DNA of 64,000 bases from Saccharopolyspora kobensis (lineage in GTDB: Bacteria > Actinomycetota > Actinomycetes > Mycobacteriales > Pseudonocardiaceae), in assembly GCF_900108315.1 (NCBI RefSeq), contig NZ_FNVB01000002.1, forward strand, positions 1,481,067 to 1,545,066. Direction: 5' to 3'. The notes beneath the pieces are model-generated. The model searched no databases, was not told where the DNA came from, and saw only the letters and a program-made list of their open reading frames with translations. How positions within the stretch are numbered: position 1 is the stretch's first letter; the number at the start of each line of letters is the position of its first letter. Positions 18,150-26,986 of this stretch are shown here, in pieces. The translations under genes were made by a program, and so were the position numbers.

Positions 18150-18269
18150 GCGGGTTCGGGCCGGGCGGCGGGAGCACGACCGTCCTATTCGGACGACGGA
18201 CGTGACCGGGTTCACCGCGAGCGGCCACCGTGCGCACACCTGCGCACTCGGTGTGCTGTTATTTCCGGT

Positions 18270-19229
18270 ATGGACACGGGCACCAGGTCGTCGGCGGCAG
18301 CGCGCCGCGAGCTCGACGCCGCCCGCATCCCGGAGCACCTGCACGCCGCCTACCAGCGGTGCCGGGCGCTCAACGCCCAGCACGGCCGCACCTACTTCCT
18401 GGCCACCCGCCTGCTGGCACCGGCTCAGCGGCCCTCCGTGCACGCGCTCTACGGGTTCGCGCGGTGGGTGGACGACATCGTCGACGAGACCGGGCCGCGG
18501 ACGGTGCACGAGCGCCAGCAGGCGGTCGACCGGCTCGACGGCGAGCTGCGCGCCGGGCTGCGGGACGGGCACAGCCGGAACCCGATCATCGCCGCGCTGG
18601 TCGACACCACCTCCCGGCACGCGATCGACACGGCCCTGTTCACCGACTTCATGGCGTCGATGCGGATGGACCTGACGGTCCGCGACTACCCCACCCGCGC
18701 CGAGCTGGACGCCTACGTGCACGGATCGGCCGCGGTGATCGGTCTCCAGCTGCTCCCGGTGTTCGGCACCGTCTCACCCGCTGCGGAGGCCGCCCCCTAC
18801 GCCGCCGCGCTGGGCGAGGCCTTCCAGCTGACGAACTTCCTGCGCGATGTCGGCGAGGACCTCGACCGCGGCCGGGTCTACCTGCCGCTGGAGGAGCTGG
18901 CCGCGTTCGGCGTGGACCGCGAGCGGCTGGCGTGGTGCCGCCGCACCGGCCGCCCCGACCGCCGGGTGCGCCAGGCCTTGGCCGATCAGGTGGCGCGCAC
19001 CCGCGCGCTCTACCGGAGCGCTGAGCCGGGCATCGCGCTGTTGGCAGCGCGCTCGCGCCCCTGCGTGCGCACCGCGTTCACGCTCTACGGCGAGATCCTG
19101 GACTGCATCGTGGAATCCGGCTACGACGTGTTCCGCCGCCGGGTGGCCGTGTCCGGTCCCCGGCGGTTCGTCGTCGCCGCGGCGGCGATCAGCGCGGCCG
19201 CCGCGGTGAGCCTCCGAACCCGCTGGTGA
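18270..19229 (+). CDS. crtB: Phytoene/squalene synthase family protein
   Basis: The enzyme condenses two prenyl diphosphates head to head. Both Asp-rich Mg-diphosphate motifs are present: DDIVD (68-72) and [18 protein letters not shown] (about 189-206). Length is 319 residues, with an extra hydrophobic C-terminal helix (about 302-315) that may tether it to the membrane. No GGPP synthase, phytoene desaturase or hopene gene is adjacent, so whether it makes phytoene or (pre)squalene cannot be decided; the sequence reads closest to CrtB. Confidence 0.85.
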   Translation: MDTGTRSSAAARRELDAARIPEHLHAAYQRCRALNAQHGRTYFLATRLLAPAQRPSVHALYGFARWVDDIVDETGPRTVHERQQAVDRLDGELRAGLRDGHSRNPIIAALVDTTSRHAIDTALFTDFMASMRMDLTVRDYPTRAELDAYVHGSAAVIGLQLLPVFGTVSPAAEAAPYAAALGEAFQLTNFLRDVGEDLDRGRVYLPLEELAAFGVDRERLAWCRRTGRPDRRVRQALADQVARTRALYRSAEPGIALLAARSRPCVRTAFTLYGEILDCIVESGYDVFRRRVAVSGPRRFVVAAAAISAAAAVSLRTRW

Positions 19230-19326
19230 GGAATGTCGATCGGGCCGCTCGGGTAATCCGACGGCGTGAGACCTTCTCCGGTCCGAGTGCGTCGGGCCGG
19301 GACCGGACTCGGTGGGGAGCGACCAG

Positions 19327-19650
19327 ATGAACAGCGGCACGCCGCGCCGGCAGGACGTCGACGCGACTACCGACCTGATCGAGCAGGCCGGTCATCGGCT
19401 GGAGCGCAGCACCTGGGAGCTCGCCAGGTCGCCGGAGGCGCTCGTCGAGGCGCGGGAGGCGCTGCTGCACATCACCGCGACCAGCGCGCGGCTGGCCCGT
19501 CAGCTCGACGGGCTGGCGGCCGCGTGCGACCAGCCCAACAGCACCGAGCCTTCGGAGGTGCACGTCGCGCTCGACCAGGCGGCCGCGGCGGCCGAAGATC
19601 TCGGCAACTGCACGAAGGTCGCCGCGCAGGCCATTTACGACGGAGAGTGA
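19327..19650 (+). CDS. Small helical hypothetical protein
   Basis: The 107-residue soluble protein is almost entirely helical (TDLIEQAGHRLERSTWELAR; ALLHITATSARLARQLDGL) with an acidic C-terminus. ATG 19327 was preferred to the upstream GTG, as GGGGAG precedes it. It has no recognisable domain. A strong bidirectional terminator follows at 19671. Confidence 0.65.
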   Translation: MNSGTPRRQDVDATTDLIEQAGHRLERSTWELARSPEALVEAREALLHITATSARLARQLDGLAAACDQPNSTEPSEVHVALDQAAAAAEDLGNCTKVAAQAIYDGE

Positions 19651-19670
19651 CCGGCGCGGGACGGTGCGCA

Positions 19671-19711
19671 GGGCTGTCTCCGGGCGATTCCGCCTCGCCC
19701 GGAGGCAGCCC
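19671..19711. terminator. Bidirectional terminator between convergent genes
   Basis: A 17-base stem (19671-19687 with 19695-19711) pairs along its whole length with one G-U pair and a 7-base loop. It lies between the small helical protein and the subtilase, six bases beyond the subtilase stop. Confidence 0.85.
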
Positions 19712-19716
19712 CTTCG

Positions 19717-20886
19717 TCACGGCGCCTGGACCAGCCCGGCTCCCACGTCGGTGGCGGCCAGCGGCAGCCTGCGGGCCGCCTGCGACAACCGCGCCCACAG
19801 GCCCCACGCCCGCTCCGGGTACTGCTGGGCGTAGAGCGCGGCCACGCCTGCCACGTGCGGGGTGGCCATGCTGGTGCCGCTGAGCTTGCGGTAGCGCTCG
19901 GCGCCCGGCCAGCTCGAGTAGACGTCGACCCCGGGGCCCGCCAGGTCGACCTGCCCGATCTGGTCGACCGTGCCGGAGGAGAAGTCGGCGATCTGCAGCT
20001 GCGAGTCGAGCGCGCCGATGGCCATGATCGACGGGCAGTTCGCCGGGTGGCCGACGGGCGCGATCGTGCCCGCCGAGCGCTGGCTCTCGTTGCCCGCCGC
20101 GGCGATGATCAGCGTGCCGCGCTCCATCGCCCGCTGCGCGACCTTCTCGAAGGCGTCGGAGTAGGGCGCACCGGGCTCGGTGGCCGCGCCCAGCGACATC
20201 GAAACCACCGCGCAGCCGTTGGAGATGGCCCACTGGATGCCCGACAGGATGCCGCCGTCGGTGCCCGAACCGTCGTCGCCGAGCACCTTGCCCGCGTAGA
20301 TGCTGGCTTCCGACGCGATGCCGTAGCCCGGTCCCTCCGCGGAGGTCCGCGGCCCGCAGGAGGTCCCGATCACGTGCGTTCCGTGACCGTGCCCGTCCTG
20401 GACGTCCTGGCCCTCGACGAAGGAGCCGGTGACGATGTCGCGGCCGGCGAAGTCGGGGTGCTTGAGGTCCAGGCCGGTGTCGAGCACCGCGACGCGGACG
20501 TCCTTGCCGGTGGCCTGGCTGCGGTCGGCGCGCGTCTCCTGCAGGCCCCAGGTGAACTCGCCGTCCTCGGCGGAGGCCGACGGGCCGCCGATGGCGAACA
20601 CCCGGCGCTCGGCCTCGATCCCGGCGATCGGACCGGTTTCGCCCGCCGCCTGCCGCAGCGAGTTGTACTGGTCGTCGTCCGCGCTGATCAGCGCGACGCC
20701 GAGGTCGTGCAGCACGATCCCACCGGCGCTGCGGAACAGCTCACCGGGCGCGGCGCCGGCGGCATCGGCGGTGTTGGCGCAGCGGATGCCGGTCAGCCGG
20801 GACAGTTCGCGGGTTCCGATGATGGTCGAGTTGTCCTCCAGCAGTACCAGATAGCGTCCGGTGGAGTTCTCCTCGGGGGTGGTCAT
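19717..20886 (-). CDS. S8 (subtilisin-type) serine peptidase without signal peptide
   Basis: The catalytic triad is complete: Asp136 in VLDTG, His168 in GHGTHVIGT and Ser339 in SGTSMATPHVAG, with the oxyanion Asn265 in AAAGNES. Residues 1-120 form a prodomain-like N-terminus. I see no signal peptide or transmembrane helix in the 389 residues, so the protein is predicted to be intracellular or exported by another route. ATG 20886 has GAGGTG upstream. Two copies of an 11-base direct repeat lie 32-63 bases upstream (20918-20949), a likely control site. Confidence 0.93.
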   Translation of the reverse strand: MTTPEENSTGRYLVLLEDNSTIIGTRELSRLTGIRCANTADAAGAAPGELFRSAGGIVLHDLGVALISADDDQYNSLRQAAGETGPIAGIEAERRVFAIGGPSASAEDGEFTWGLQETRADRSQATGKDVRVAVLDTGLDLKHPDFAGRDIVTGSFVEGQDVQDGHGHGTHVIGTSCGPRTSAEGPGYGIASEASIYAGKVLGDDGSGTDGGILSGIQWAISNGCAVVSMSLGAATEPGAPYSDAFEKVAQRAMERGTLIIAAAGNESQRSAGTIAPVGHPANCPSIMAIGALDSQLQIADFSSGTVDQIGQVDLAGPGVDVYSSWPGAERYRKLSGTSMATPHVAGVAALYAQQYPERAWGLWARLSQAARRLPLAATDVGAGLVQAP

Positions 20887-21229
20887 GATCGCTCACCTCG
20901 GGCGGTAGTCGGGTTGCTCGCCACAGCGTTCCCAGATTTCGCCACAGCGATCTCAGGTGTATCGCGCACTACGTTGAGTCACAAGCACCCAGCCGGGTAA
21001 GGCCTGCACTTCCCGTCCTGCGGATCCCGGTTTCCGCGCCGGTTCGCGCAGAACATCACCCCTTCGTGGTCGACCGGACGTGGATAGATCGACACGACGC
21101 GCAGGGGCCGCCGCCCGGCCGCGGCGTGCACCGGGTGTAATCGGCCCGCGGGTCCCCGGACTGGACGGAACCGCCGGTTCGTACTTCCATGGGAACCGCA
21201 ACGCTGTTCGAGCAGGCCCGGAGGGTGCC
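20887..21229. other. 343-base divergent intergenic region (subtilase / universal stress protein)
   Basis: No gene is supported. It holds the direct repeats at 20918-20949 near the subtilase. On the other side are unassigned promoter sequences for the universal stress protein, which has GAGG just before its ATG. Confidence 0.5.
20918..20949. repeat. Two 11-base direct repeats, 21 bases apart, upstream of the subtilase
   Basis: TCGCCACAGCG occurs at 20918-20928 and again, identically, at 20939-20949. The 21-base period is two helical turns, so both copies face the same side of DNA. That is typical of tandem activator sites (response regulators or SARP-like proteins). On the subtilase strand the unit reads CGCTGTGGCGA. 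Confidence 0.6.
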
Positions 21230-21655
21230 ATGAGCGAACGCAAGGTCGTCGTCGGTGTTGACGGGTCGGACCCGTCGAAGTGCGCGTTGCGGTGGGCGGT
21301 GAAGCAGGCGGCGCTGCTGGACGCCACCGTGCACGCGGTCGGGGCCTGGGAGTTCCCGGCGTTCTACAGCTGGGAGGGCGGCCCGATGCCACCCGACGAC
21401 TTCGAGGACGCCGCGCGCAAGGCCCTGGACGACACCGTCGAGCAGGTGCAGGGCGAGAACCTCCCGTCCGTGCCGATCGAGCGCGAGCTCACCCACGCGC
21501 ACGCCGCTCAGGCGCTGCTGGACGCATCGGAAGGAGCCGAGCTGCTGGTGGTCGGCAGCCGGGGGCACGGCAGCTTCTACGGCGCGCTGCTCGGTTCGGT
21601 GAGCCAGCGGTGCGCCGCGCACGCCAAGTGCCCGGTGGTCATCGTCCGGCACTGA
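21230..21655 (+). CDS. Universal stress protein (UspA family, ATP-binding type)
   Basis: This is a single-domain USP of 141 residues. It starts VVVGVDGSDPSKCALRWAV and ends with the ATP-binding signature GSRGHGSFYGALLGSVS (G-2x-G-9x-G-S). ATG 21230 follows GGAGGG. Family members bind ATP and are induced by stress or dormancy; the role here is not visible. Its 3' end overlaps the convergent IclR gene by 17 bases. Confidence 0.93.
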   Translation: MSERKVVVGVDGSDPSKCALRWAVKQAALLDATVHAVGAWEFPAFYSWEGGPMPPDDFEDAARKALDDTVEQVQGENLPSVPIERELTHAHAAQALLDASEGAELLVVGSRGHGSFYGALLGSVSQRCAAHAKCPVVIVRH

Positions 21656-22412
21656 CCACGTGGCCCAGGCGCTCGGAGAGGGTGAGCGCTCCTTCGGCGA
21701 TCAGGTCGCGAAGGGCCGCTTCGGTCTCCTCGTTCCAGCGCAGGATCGGCACCGCGATGCTGATCGCGGCCACGACGTCGCCGGTGCGGTCGCGCACCGG
21801 TGCGGCCACGCACGCCACCGCTTCGTTGGATTCGCAGTACTCCCGCGCCACCCCGGTCTCGAGTACCCGGTCCAGTTCGGCGCGCAGTTCCTTGCGGGTG
21901 GCGATGCTGTGCTCGGTCATCGCCTTGAGCTTTCGGTTGCCGTACAGCTCGTCGACCTCGGCGCGCGGCAGGGCGGCGAGCAGGGCCTTGCCGACGGCGG
22001 TGCAGTGCGCAGGCAGCCTGCGCCCGACCGCGGAGACCATGCGGACCGGGTGACTGCTGTCGACCTTTGCCACGTAGAGCACCTCGGCGCCCTCGCGGAC
22101 ACCGACGTGCACGGTTTCCTGGCAGCGCTCGGCGATCTCCTCGGCGACCAGCTGACCTTCCCGGGCCAGGTCGAGGCGCTCGGCGTAGGCCGAACCGAGC
22201 TGGAATCCGCGCACGCCGAGCCGGAACTTGTTGCTGCCGCGTCCCGCGGGCATCAGGTAGCCGCGTTCGCTGAGGGTGCCGACCAGCTCGTGCACCGTGG
22301 TGCGCGGCAGGCCGAGCTTCGCGGTGATCTCCGGTGCGCTGAGCTCCTCGATGTCCAGGAACAGCTCCAGGACGTCGAATGCTCGTTCCACGGCTGGTAC
22401 CGCTCGTGCCAC
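21639..22412 (-). CDS. IclR-family transcriptional regulator
   Basis: The 257-residue protein has an N-terminal winged helix (SAPEITAKLGLPRTTVHELVGTL, about 25-47) and the C-terminal GAF-like effector domain (PAHCTAVGKALLAALP; CVAAPVRDRTGDVVAAISI). GTG 22412 has GGAGGAG 8 bases upstream. It is divergent from a TIM-barrel/P450 pair and probably controls it, through the two related sites at 22452-22482 and 22534-22552. Confidence 0.93.
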   Translation of the reverse strand: MARAVPAVERAFDVLELFLDIEELSAPEITAKLGLPRTTVHELVGTLSERGYLMPAGRGSNKFRLGVRGFQLGSAYAERLDLAREGQLVAEEIAERCQETVHVGVREGAEVLYVAKVDSSHPVRMVSAVGRRLPAHCTAVGKALLAALPRAEVDELYGNRKLKAMTEHSIATRKELRAELDRVLETGVAREYCESNEAVACVAAPVRDRTGDVVAAISIAVPILRWNEETEAALRDLIAEGALTLSERLGHVVSAGR

Positions 22413-22451
22413 CGCTGGTGCTCCTCCCCCGCCGACCGCGTTCGGCCGTGA

Positions 22452-22482
22452 CCGGTATTTCGAACATCGTATCCGATACCGG
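22452..22482. promoter_or_regulatory. Palindrome 1 in IclR / TIM-barrel intergenic region
   Basis: CCGGTAT (22452-22458) and ATACCGG (22476-22482) are a perfect inverted repeat around CGAACATCGTAT. That core recurs at 22537-22548 with two changes. It lies 40 bases upstream of the IclR start, fitting autoregulation. Confidence 0.5.
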
Positions 22483-22533
22483 CCACGAACTGGAGGTTCC
22501 GCTTGACCGCTCCTTTCCGCGCTGCATACGATT

Positions 22534-22552
22534 TCCCGAACGTCGTTTGGGA
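22534..22552. promoter_or_regulatory. Palindrome 2, just upstream of the TIM-barrel gene
   Basis: TCCCGAAC (22534-22541) and GTTTGGGA (22545-22552) are inverted repeats with one mismatch and a 3-base centre. They share the core CGAAC(A/G)TCGT(A/T)T with palindrome 1. The site is 20 bases before the ATG, suitable for repression. Confidence 0.5.
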
Positions 22553-22571
22553 TCTCGAACGGAGTGGTTCA

Positions 22572-23510
22572 ATGCGCCAGACCCGGGATTTCCTGCGCTC
22601 CCAAGGCCTGCCCGGGGAGGACGCCCCGGCCACCAGCACCAAGCGGTTCCCGGACGGCGCCCAGTACCGGGTGGAGATCCCGAGCACCGAAGGCCCCGAG
22701 GTGCTCGATGCCGTGCTCGCCGAGGCCGACGCCCGCGAGGTCGTGGTGCACCGGATCTCGCAGGGCAGCGGCGGGATGCTGCTCACCGATGCGGAACTGC
22801 GCGAGATGGCGCGCACCGCCGCGGCGCGCTCGGTCGAGCTGAGCCTGTTCGCCCGGCCCGTCGCCGGCTGGGACACCAGCCCGATGGCCACCGCCGCCGG
22901 CGGCGGCCCGGTGGCGGCGCAAGCGCGCGGCACCGAACAGCTCGTGCACGTGCTGGAGGACATCAAGCGGACGGCCGAGGCCGGCGTCCGCAGCGTCCTG
23001 GTCACCGATCTCGGCGTGCTCAAGACCGCATCGGCCATGCGCGCGGCCGGGGACCTGCCGCCGGACCTGCAGTTCAAGATCAGCGTTCAGATGGGACTGG
23101 CGAACCCGGCCGCGGTGCGCATCGCCGAGGACCTGGGCGCCGACACCTACAACGTGCCCACCGACCTGAGCATCGGGCAGCTGGCCGCGATCCGCGCCGC
23201 CACCGAGCTGCCGCTGGACGTCTACGTGGAGGCGCCCGACGACATGGGCGGTTTCGTCCGGCACTTCGAGATCGCCGAGATCGTGCGCGTCGCGGCACCC
23301 GTGTACGTCAAGTTCGGCCTGCGCAACGCCCCGAACATCTACCCCAGCGGCACCCACCTGACGCCCACCGCCGTGGCGCTGGGCCGGGAACGGGTGCGCC
23401 GCGCGCGGATCGGACTGGACCTGCTGCACCGCTACGCCCCGGAGGCCGAGGCCTCGCAGCTGCCCGCCGAGGGGCTCGCCGTGCCGCAACCGGATTCCAC
23501 AGTGGACTGA
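22572..23510 (+). CDS. TIM-barrel protein of unknown function (U32-peptidase-like)
   Basis: The 312-residue protein shows alternating strand-helix segments of a TIM barrel: EVVVHRISQGSGGMLL, RSVLVTDLGVLKTASAM, LQFKISVQMGLANPAAVRI, GADTYNVPTDLSI and LDVYVEAPDDMGGFV. The QMGLANP... and following strand resemble the U32 peptidase/collagenase-like barrel, but I see no diagnostic catalytic motif, so no activity is assigned. ATG 22572 is preceded by GGAG (7-base spacing). It is followed 64 bases later by a P450, and IclR is divergent. Confidence 0.6.
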   Translation: MRQTRDFLRSQGLPGEDAPATSTKRFPDGAQYRVEIPSTEGPEVLDAVLAEADAREVVVHRISQGSGGMLLTDAELREMARTAAARSVELSLFARPVAGWDTSPMATAAGGGPVAAQARGTEQLVHVLEDIKRTAEAGVRSVLVTDLGVLKTASAMRAAGDLPPDLQFKISVQMGLANPAAVRIAEDLGADTYNVPTDLSIGQLAAIRAATELPLDVYVEAPDDMGGFVRHFEIAEIVRVAAPVYVKFGLRNAPNIYPSGTHLTPTAVALGRERVRRARIGLDLLHRYAPEAEASQLPAEGLAVPQPDSTVD

Positions 23511-23574
23511 TCCGGGCGTTGACGCCACCCGGCCCGGCGGCCAGAGTATGCCTGCACCCGGCGAAGGAGTCGCG

Positions 23575-24837
23575 ATGGCAGCGCCCACCCCAGTCCCGGA
23601 CGTGTTCGACCCGCGCAGGTACGCCATGGGCGTGCCGCACGAGGACTTCGCCTGGCTCCGCGAGCACGCGCCGGTGAGCTGGCAGCAGGAGCGCGAGGTC
23701 GGCGCCTGGCCCGGCGGCCCCGGTTTCTGGGCGGTGACCCGGTACAGCGACGTGGTCGCGGTGCTGAAGTCCGCCGAGGTCTTCTCGTCCTGGCTCGGCG
23801 CCACCCAGATCCGCGACCCGGATCCGGCGGACCTGCCGTTCATCCGGCGCATGATGCTCAACCTCGACCCGCCGGAGCACGGCGGGCTGCGGCGGCTGGT
23901 CAGCCGCGCGTTCACGCCGCGGCGCGTCGACCGGTTCCGCGAGGCGGTGGCGGAGCGGGCACGGCTGCTGGTCGACGAGGTGGCCGAGCGCGGTGGCTGC
24001 GACCTGCCCGTCGAGGTGACCGACGACTACCCGCTGCGCAACCTCGCGGACCTGCTCGGCGTTCCGGAGGCCGATCGCGGGATGCTGCTCGCGTGGACCA
24101 ACCGGGTCATCGGCTACCAGGACCCGGAGCACTCCGAGGTCGCGCTGGACGCCGACGGCAGGCCGGTCAACCCGCGCTCCCCGGCGATGCTGGCGGACAT
24201 GTTCGCCTTCGCCCAGGACCTCGCCGCGTTCAAGCGCCGCAATCCGGCCGACGACGTGATGACCGCGCTGGCCAACGCCGAGCTGGACGGGCGCGGGCTG
24301 GCCGACGCCGAACTGGAGATGTTCTTCTTCCTGCTCTCGGTGGCCGGCAACGACACCGTGCGCAGCGCCCTGCCGGGCGGGGTGCTGGCCTTCGCCCGGC
24401 ATCCCGACCAGCACCGGCTGCTGCTGGCGGAACCGGAACTGCTCGACTCCGCGGTGGAGGAGACGCTGCGCTTCCACCCGCCGGTGCTCAGCTTCCGCCG
24501 CACCGCCACGGCCGATGCCGTGCTGGGCGGGCAGCGGATCCGCGCCGGCGACAAGGTCGTGGTGTTCCACTGCTCGGCGCACTTCGACGACGAGCAGTTC
24601 CCCGAACCGCACCGCTTCGACATCCGCCGCTCCCCCAACGCACACGTCGCCTTCGGCGACGGCCCGCACGTCTGCCTGGGCGCGCACTTCGCCCGGCTGC
24701 AGCTGCGCGCCTTCTACCGCGAGGCGCTGTGGCGGCTGCGCGATCTCCAGGTGACCGGGCCGGTGCAGCACCTGGTGTCGAACTTCATCAACGGCATCAA
24801 GCACCTGCCGCTGTCCTTCACACCCGCTGCGCGCTGA
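23575..24837 (+). CDS. Cytochrome P450 (CYP125/142/124-like)
   Basis: The 420-residue haem monooxygenase shows the heme-thiolate loop FGDGPHVCLGAHFAR (Cys367), the K-helix EETLRFHPP and the I-helix VAGNDTVRSA, where Asn-Asp replaces the usual Glu-Thr pair neighbour (AGxxT retained). The N-terminal MGVPHEDFAWLREHAPV and AGN(D/E)T style are closest to actinobacterial steroid and branched-lipid P450s; the substrate is inferred only to be hydrophobic. ATG 23575 has AAGGAG upstream. No ferredoxin or reductase gene is adjacent. Confidence 0.9.
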   Translation: MAAPTPVPDVFDPRRYAMGVPHEDFAWLREHAPVSWQQEREVGAWPGGPGFWAVTRYSDVVAVLKSAEVFSSWLGATQIRDPDPADLPFIRRMMLNLDPPEHGGLRRLVSRAFTPRRVDRFREAVAERARLLVDEVAERGGCDLPVEVTDDYPLRNLADLLGVPEADRGMLLAWTNRVIGYQDPEHSEVALDADGRPVNPRSPAMLADMFAFAQDLAAFKRRNPADDVMTALANAELDGRGLADAELEMFFFLLSVAGNDTVRSALPGGVLAFARHPDQHRLLLAEPELLDSAVEETLRFHPPVLSFRRTATADAVLGGQRIRAGDKVVVFHCSAHFDDEQFPEPHRFDIRRSPNAHVAFGDGPHVCLGAHFARLQLRAFYREALWRLRDLQVTGPVQHLVSNFINGIKHLPLSFTPAAR

Positions 24838-24928
24838 ACTGCCGCAGCAAGCCCGCCCGCGTCCAGAGAAGGACCCGGGTCCCCGCCGACCAGCCGACAA
24901 CGGGCTCCAAGGCCTATCGTCGGGCGAT

Positions 24929-26380
24929 ATGAGCACTGCTGCGCCGCTGCGCTCGCGGTCGGGTCGCTGGATCCTCGTCGCCACGATCCTGGGCTCCGGG
25001 GTGGCGTTCCTGGACGGGTCGGTCGTCAACGTCGCGCTGCCCGCGATCGGTCGTGCGGTGGGCGGCGAGCTCAGCGTGCTGCAGTGGGTGCTCGACTCCT
25101 ACCTGCTCACCCTCAGCGCGTTGCTGCTGCTCGGCGGGGCGCTCGGCGACCGCTACGGCCGCCGGCGGGTGTACGTGGTCGGGCTGGTGCTGTTCACCGT
25201 CGCGTCGCTGGGGTGCGGGCTCGCACCGACCGGTGAGGCGCTCGTCGTGGCGCGGTTGCTGCAGGGCGTGGGCGGAGCGCTGCTGGTGCCGGGCAGCCTG
25301 GCGCTGATCAACTCGACCATCCGGCACGACGATCGCGGCGAGGCGGTGGGCCGGTGGGCGGGGCTGACCGGGGTGGCCTCGGCGATCGGCCCGTTCGTCG
25401 GCGGCTGGCTGGTGGACGCGGCGTCCTGGCGCTGGGTGTTCTTCATCAACGTGCCGATCGCGGCCGCCGCGCTGCTGGCGCTGCGGCACGTCCCGGAAAC
25501 CCGGAACCCGCAGGCGGCGGGGCGGCTGGACGTCTTCGGCGCGATCGCGGTGACCGTCGGGCTGGCCGGGACGGTGTTCGCGCTGATCGAGATCCCGGTC
25601 GCGGGCTGGACGCCGCTGACCACCGCGGCGGCCGTGGCCGGAGCCGCGGGCCTGGTGGCCTTCCCGCTGATCGAGCTGCGCCACCCGAGCCCGCTGCTGC
25701 CGCTGTCGCTGTTCCGCTCAGCGCAGTTCACCGGCGCCAACCTCACCACGCTGGCCGTGTACGCGGCGCTGAGCGGTGCGTTGTTCCTGCTGTCGCTGCA
25801 GTTGCAGCAGTCGATGGGCTACAGCGCCCTCGCCGCGGGGATCGCGACGCTGCCGATCACCATCATCATGCTGCTGCTCTCCAGCCGCGTGGGCGCGGTC
25901 GCGCAGCGCACCGGCCCGCGGCTGCCGATGACGTTCGGCCCGATCATCTGCGCGGTGGGTCTCGCCCTGCTGACCTGGGCGGTGCCGGGCAGCACCTACC
26001 TCACCGGGGTGCTGCCGGGTGTGCTGGTGTTCGGCCTCGGCCTGTCGATCACGGTCGCGCCGCTGACGTCGGCGGTGCTCGCCTCGGTGAGCGAGGACAA
26101 CGCCGGAGTCGCTTCCGGCGTGAACAACGCGGTGTCCCGGCTCGCCGGGTTGCTCGCGGTGGCGGTGCTGCCGGTGGTCGCCGGACTGTCGCGCACCGAA
26201 GCCGGTGCCCCGCTCGGCCCCGGCTTCGTCACGGCACTGCTGATCTCAGCTGTCCTGTGCGCGGCAGGCGGAGTCCTGTCCTGGCTCACCATCGGCCGAG
26301 CGGAACCCGTGGACACCTACCCGCTCCCAGGCGTGAACCACGCCTGCCAAGACCCCTGCACCTGCCGCCAGGACCGCTGA
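24929..26380 (+). CDS. MFS efflux transporter, DHA2 (14-helix) family
   Basis: The 483-residue membrane protein has the DHA2 marker LDGSVVNVALPAI in helix 1 and motif A GGALGDRYGRRRVYV between helices 2 and 3. It also has motif C-like GVASAIGPFVGGWLVD, with about 14 hydrophobic segments. Family members export drugs or metabolites using the proton gradient. A short Cys-containing tail (NHACQDPCTCRQDR) is unusual. It stands 91 bases after the P450 and may be separate. Confidence 0.92.
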   Translation: MSTAAPLRSRSGRWILVATILGSGVAFLDGSVVNVALPAIGRAVGGELSVLQWVLDSYLLTLSALLLLGGALGDRYGRRRVYVVGLVLFTVASLGCGLAPTGEALVVARLLQGVGGALLVPGSLALINSTIRHDDRGEAVGRWAGLTGVASAIGPFVGGWLVDAASWRWVFFINVPIAAAALLALRHVPETRNPQAAGRLDVFGAIAVTVGLAGTVFALIEIPVAGWTPLTTAAAVAGAAGLVAFPLIELRHPSPLLPLSLFRSAQFTGANLTTLAVYAALSGALFLLSLQLQQSMGYSALAAGIATLPITIIMLLLSSRVGAVAQRTGPRLPMTFGPIICAVGLALLTWAVPGSTYLTGVLPGVLVFGLGLSITVAPLTSAVLASVSEDNAGVASGVNNAVSRLAGLLAVAVLPVVAGLSRTEAGAPLGPGFVTALLISAVLCAAGGVLSWLTIGRAEPVDTYPLPGVNHACQDPCTCRQDR

Positions 26381-26390
26381 TCCCGGGCGG

Positions 26391-26609
26391 TCAGCCCGCG
26401 GCCCGCTTGGCCTGGACCTCTTCGGCGGTCATCGCCTCACCGCCGATCGCCCAGCTGCCGCTGGGCGTCTCGGTGACGACCACGTGCGTGACCGGGCGCA
26501 GGGCTTCGCCTTCGACGGCGATGACCGCTTCGGACACGCTCTCCACCAGCCGTCGCTGTTCCTCCGCGGTGAACACCCCGGCGATCACCTTGATGTCGAT
26601 GAACGGCAT
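26391..26609 (-). CDS. 4-oxalocrotonate tautomerase family protein
   Basis: The 72-residue product, after Met removal, starts with Pro1 (PFIDIKVIAGVF), the catalytic base of the tautomerase superfamily. HVVVTETPSGSWAIGG follows, as in 4-OT. ATG 26609 has GGAGGAG upstream. Some relatives act on ring-fission products; the substrate here is unknown, and no meta-cleavage genes are adjacent. It converges on the MFS gene. Confidence 0.88.
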   Translation of the reverse strand: MPFIDIKVIAGVFTAEEQRRLVESVSEAVIAVEGEALRPVTHVVVTETPSGSWAIGGEAMTAEEVQAKRAAG

Positions 26610-26667
26610 CTGACGGCTCCTCCGCGCTCCGCTGCTCGGTGCGCTCACGTGCTGATTCGGACTCCGG

Positions 26668-26841
26668 TCATGCGGCGCGGACACCCGGTGCCGTCAGGCG
26701 CTGCATGCGGAGGAGCCAGAGCTCCAGTTCGGCGAGCTGGCCGTCGAGGCTCTCGCTGCCGTACATGTCCGGGCTGGCGCGCAGAGTCATCAACTCTTCC
26801 CAGCGCCGTTCCATCTGGTCGATCATCTCTCGCACCGTCAC
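26668..26841 (-). CDS. Small hypothetical protein, helical
   Basis: The 57-residue frame starts at GTG 26841 with GAGAGGGG about 6 bases upstream. It reads as two amphipathic helices (IDQMERRWEELMTLRA; SLDGQLAELELWLLRMQRL). No family is recognised. It ends 58 bases before the tautomerase start and could be cotranscribed. An in-frame longer version (81 residues) adds a poor N-terminus. Confidence 0.5.
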   Translation of the reverse strand: MTVREMIDQMERRWEELMTLRASPDMYGSESLDGQLAELELWLLRMQRLTAPGVRAA

Positions 26842-26986
26842 CTGCGGCCCCTCTCCCCGAACGAGTACCGCCGTCGACGGTACGGCGGTGGTGTGCACGC
26901 TCGGTAAGGCCAAAAGTCACGGTTTCACCCGATCCGCCCGATGTGGAGCACCCCACCGCCGCGTGCTGTTGTGGTGTGATCAAGAC

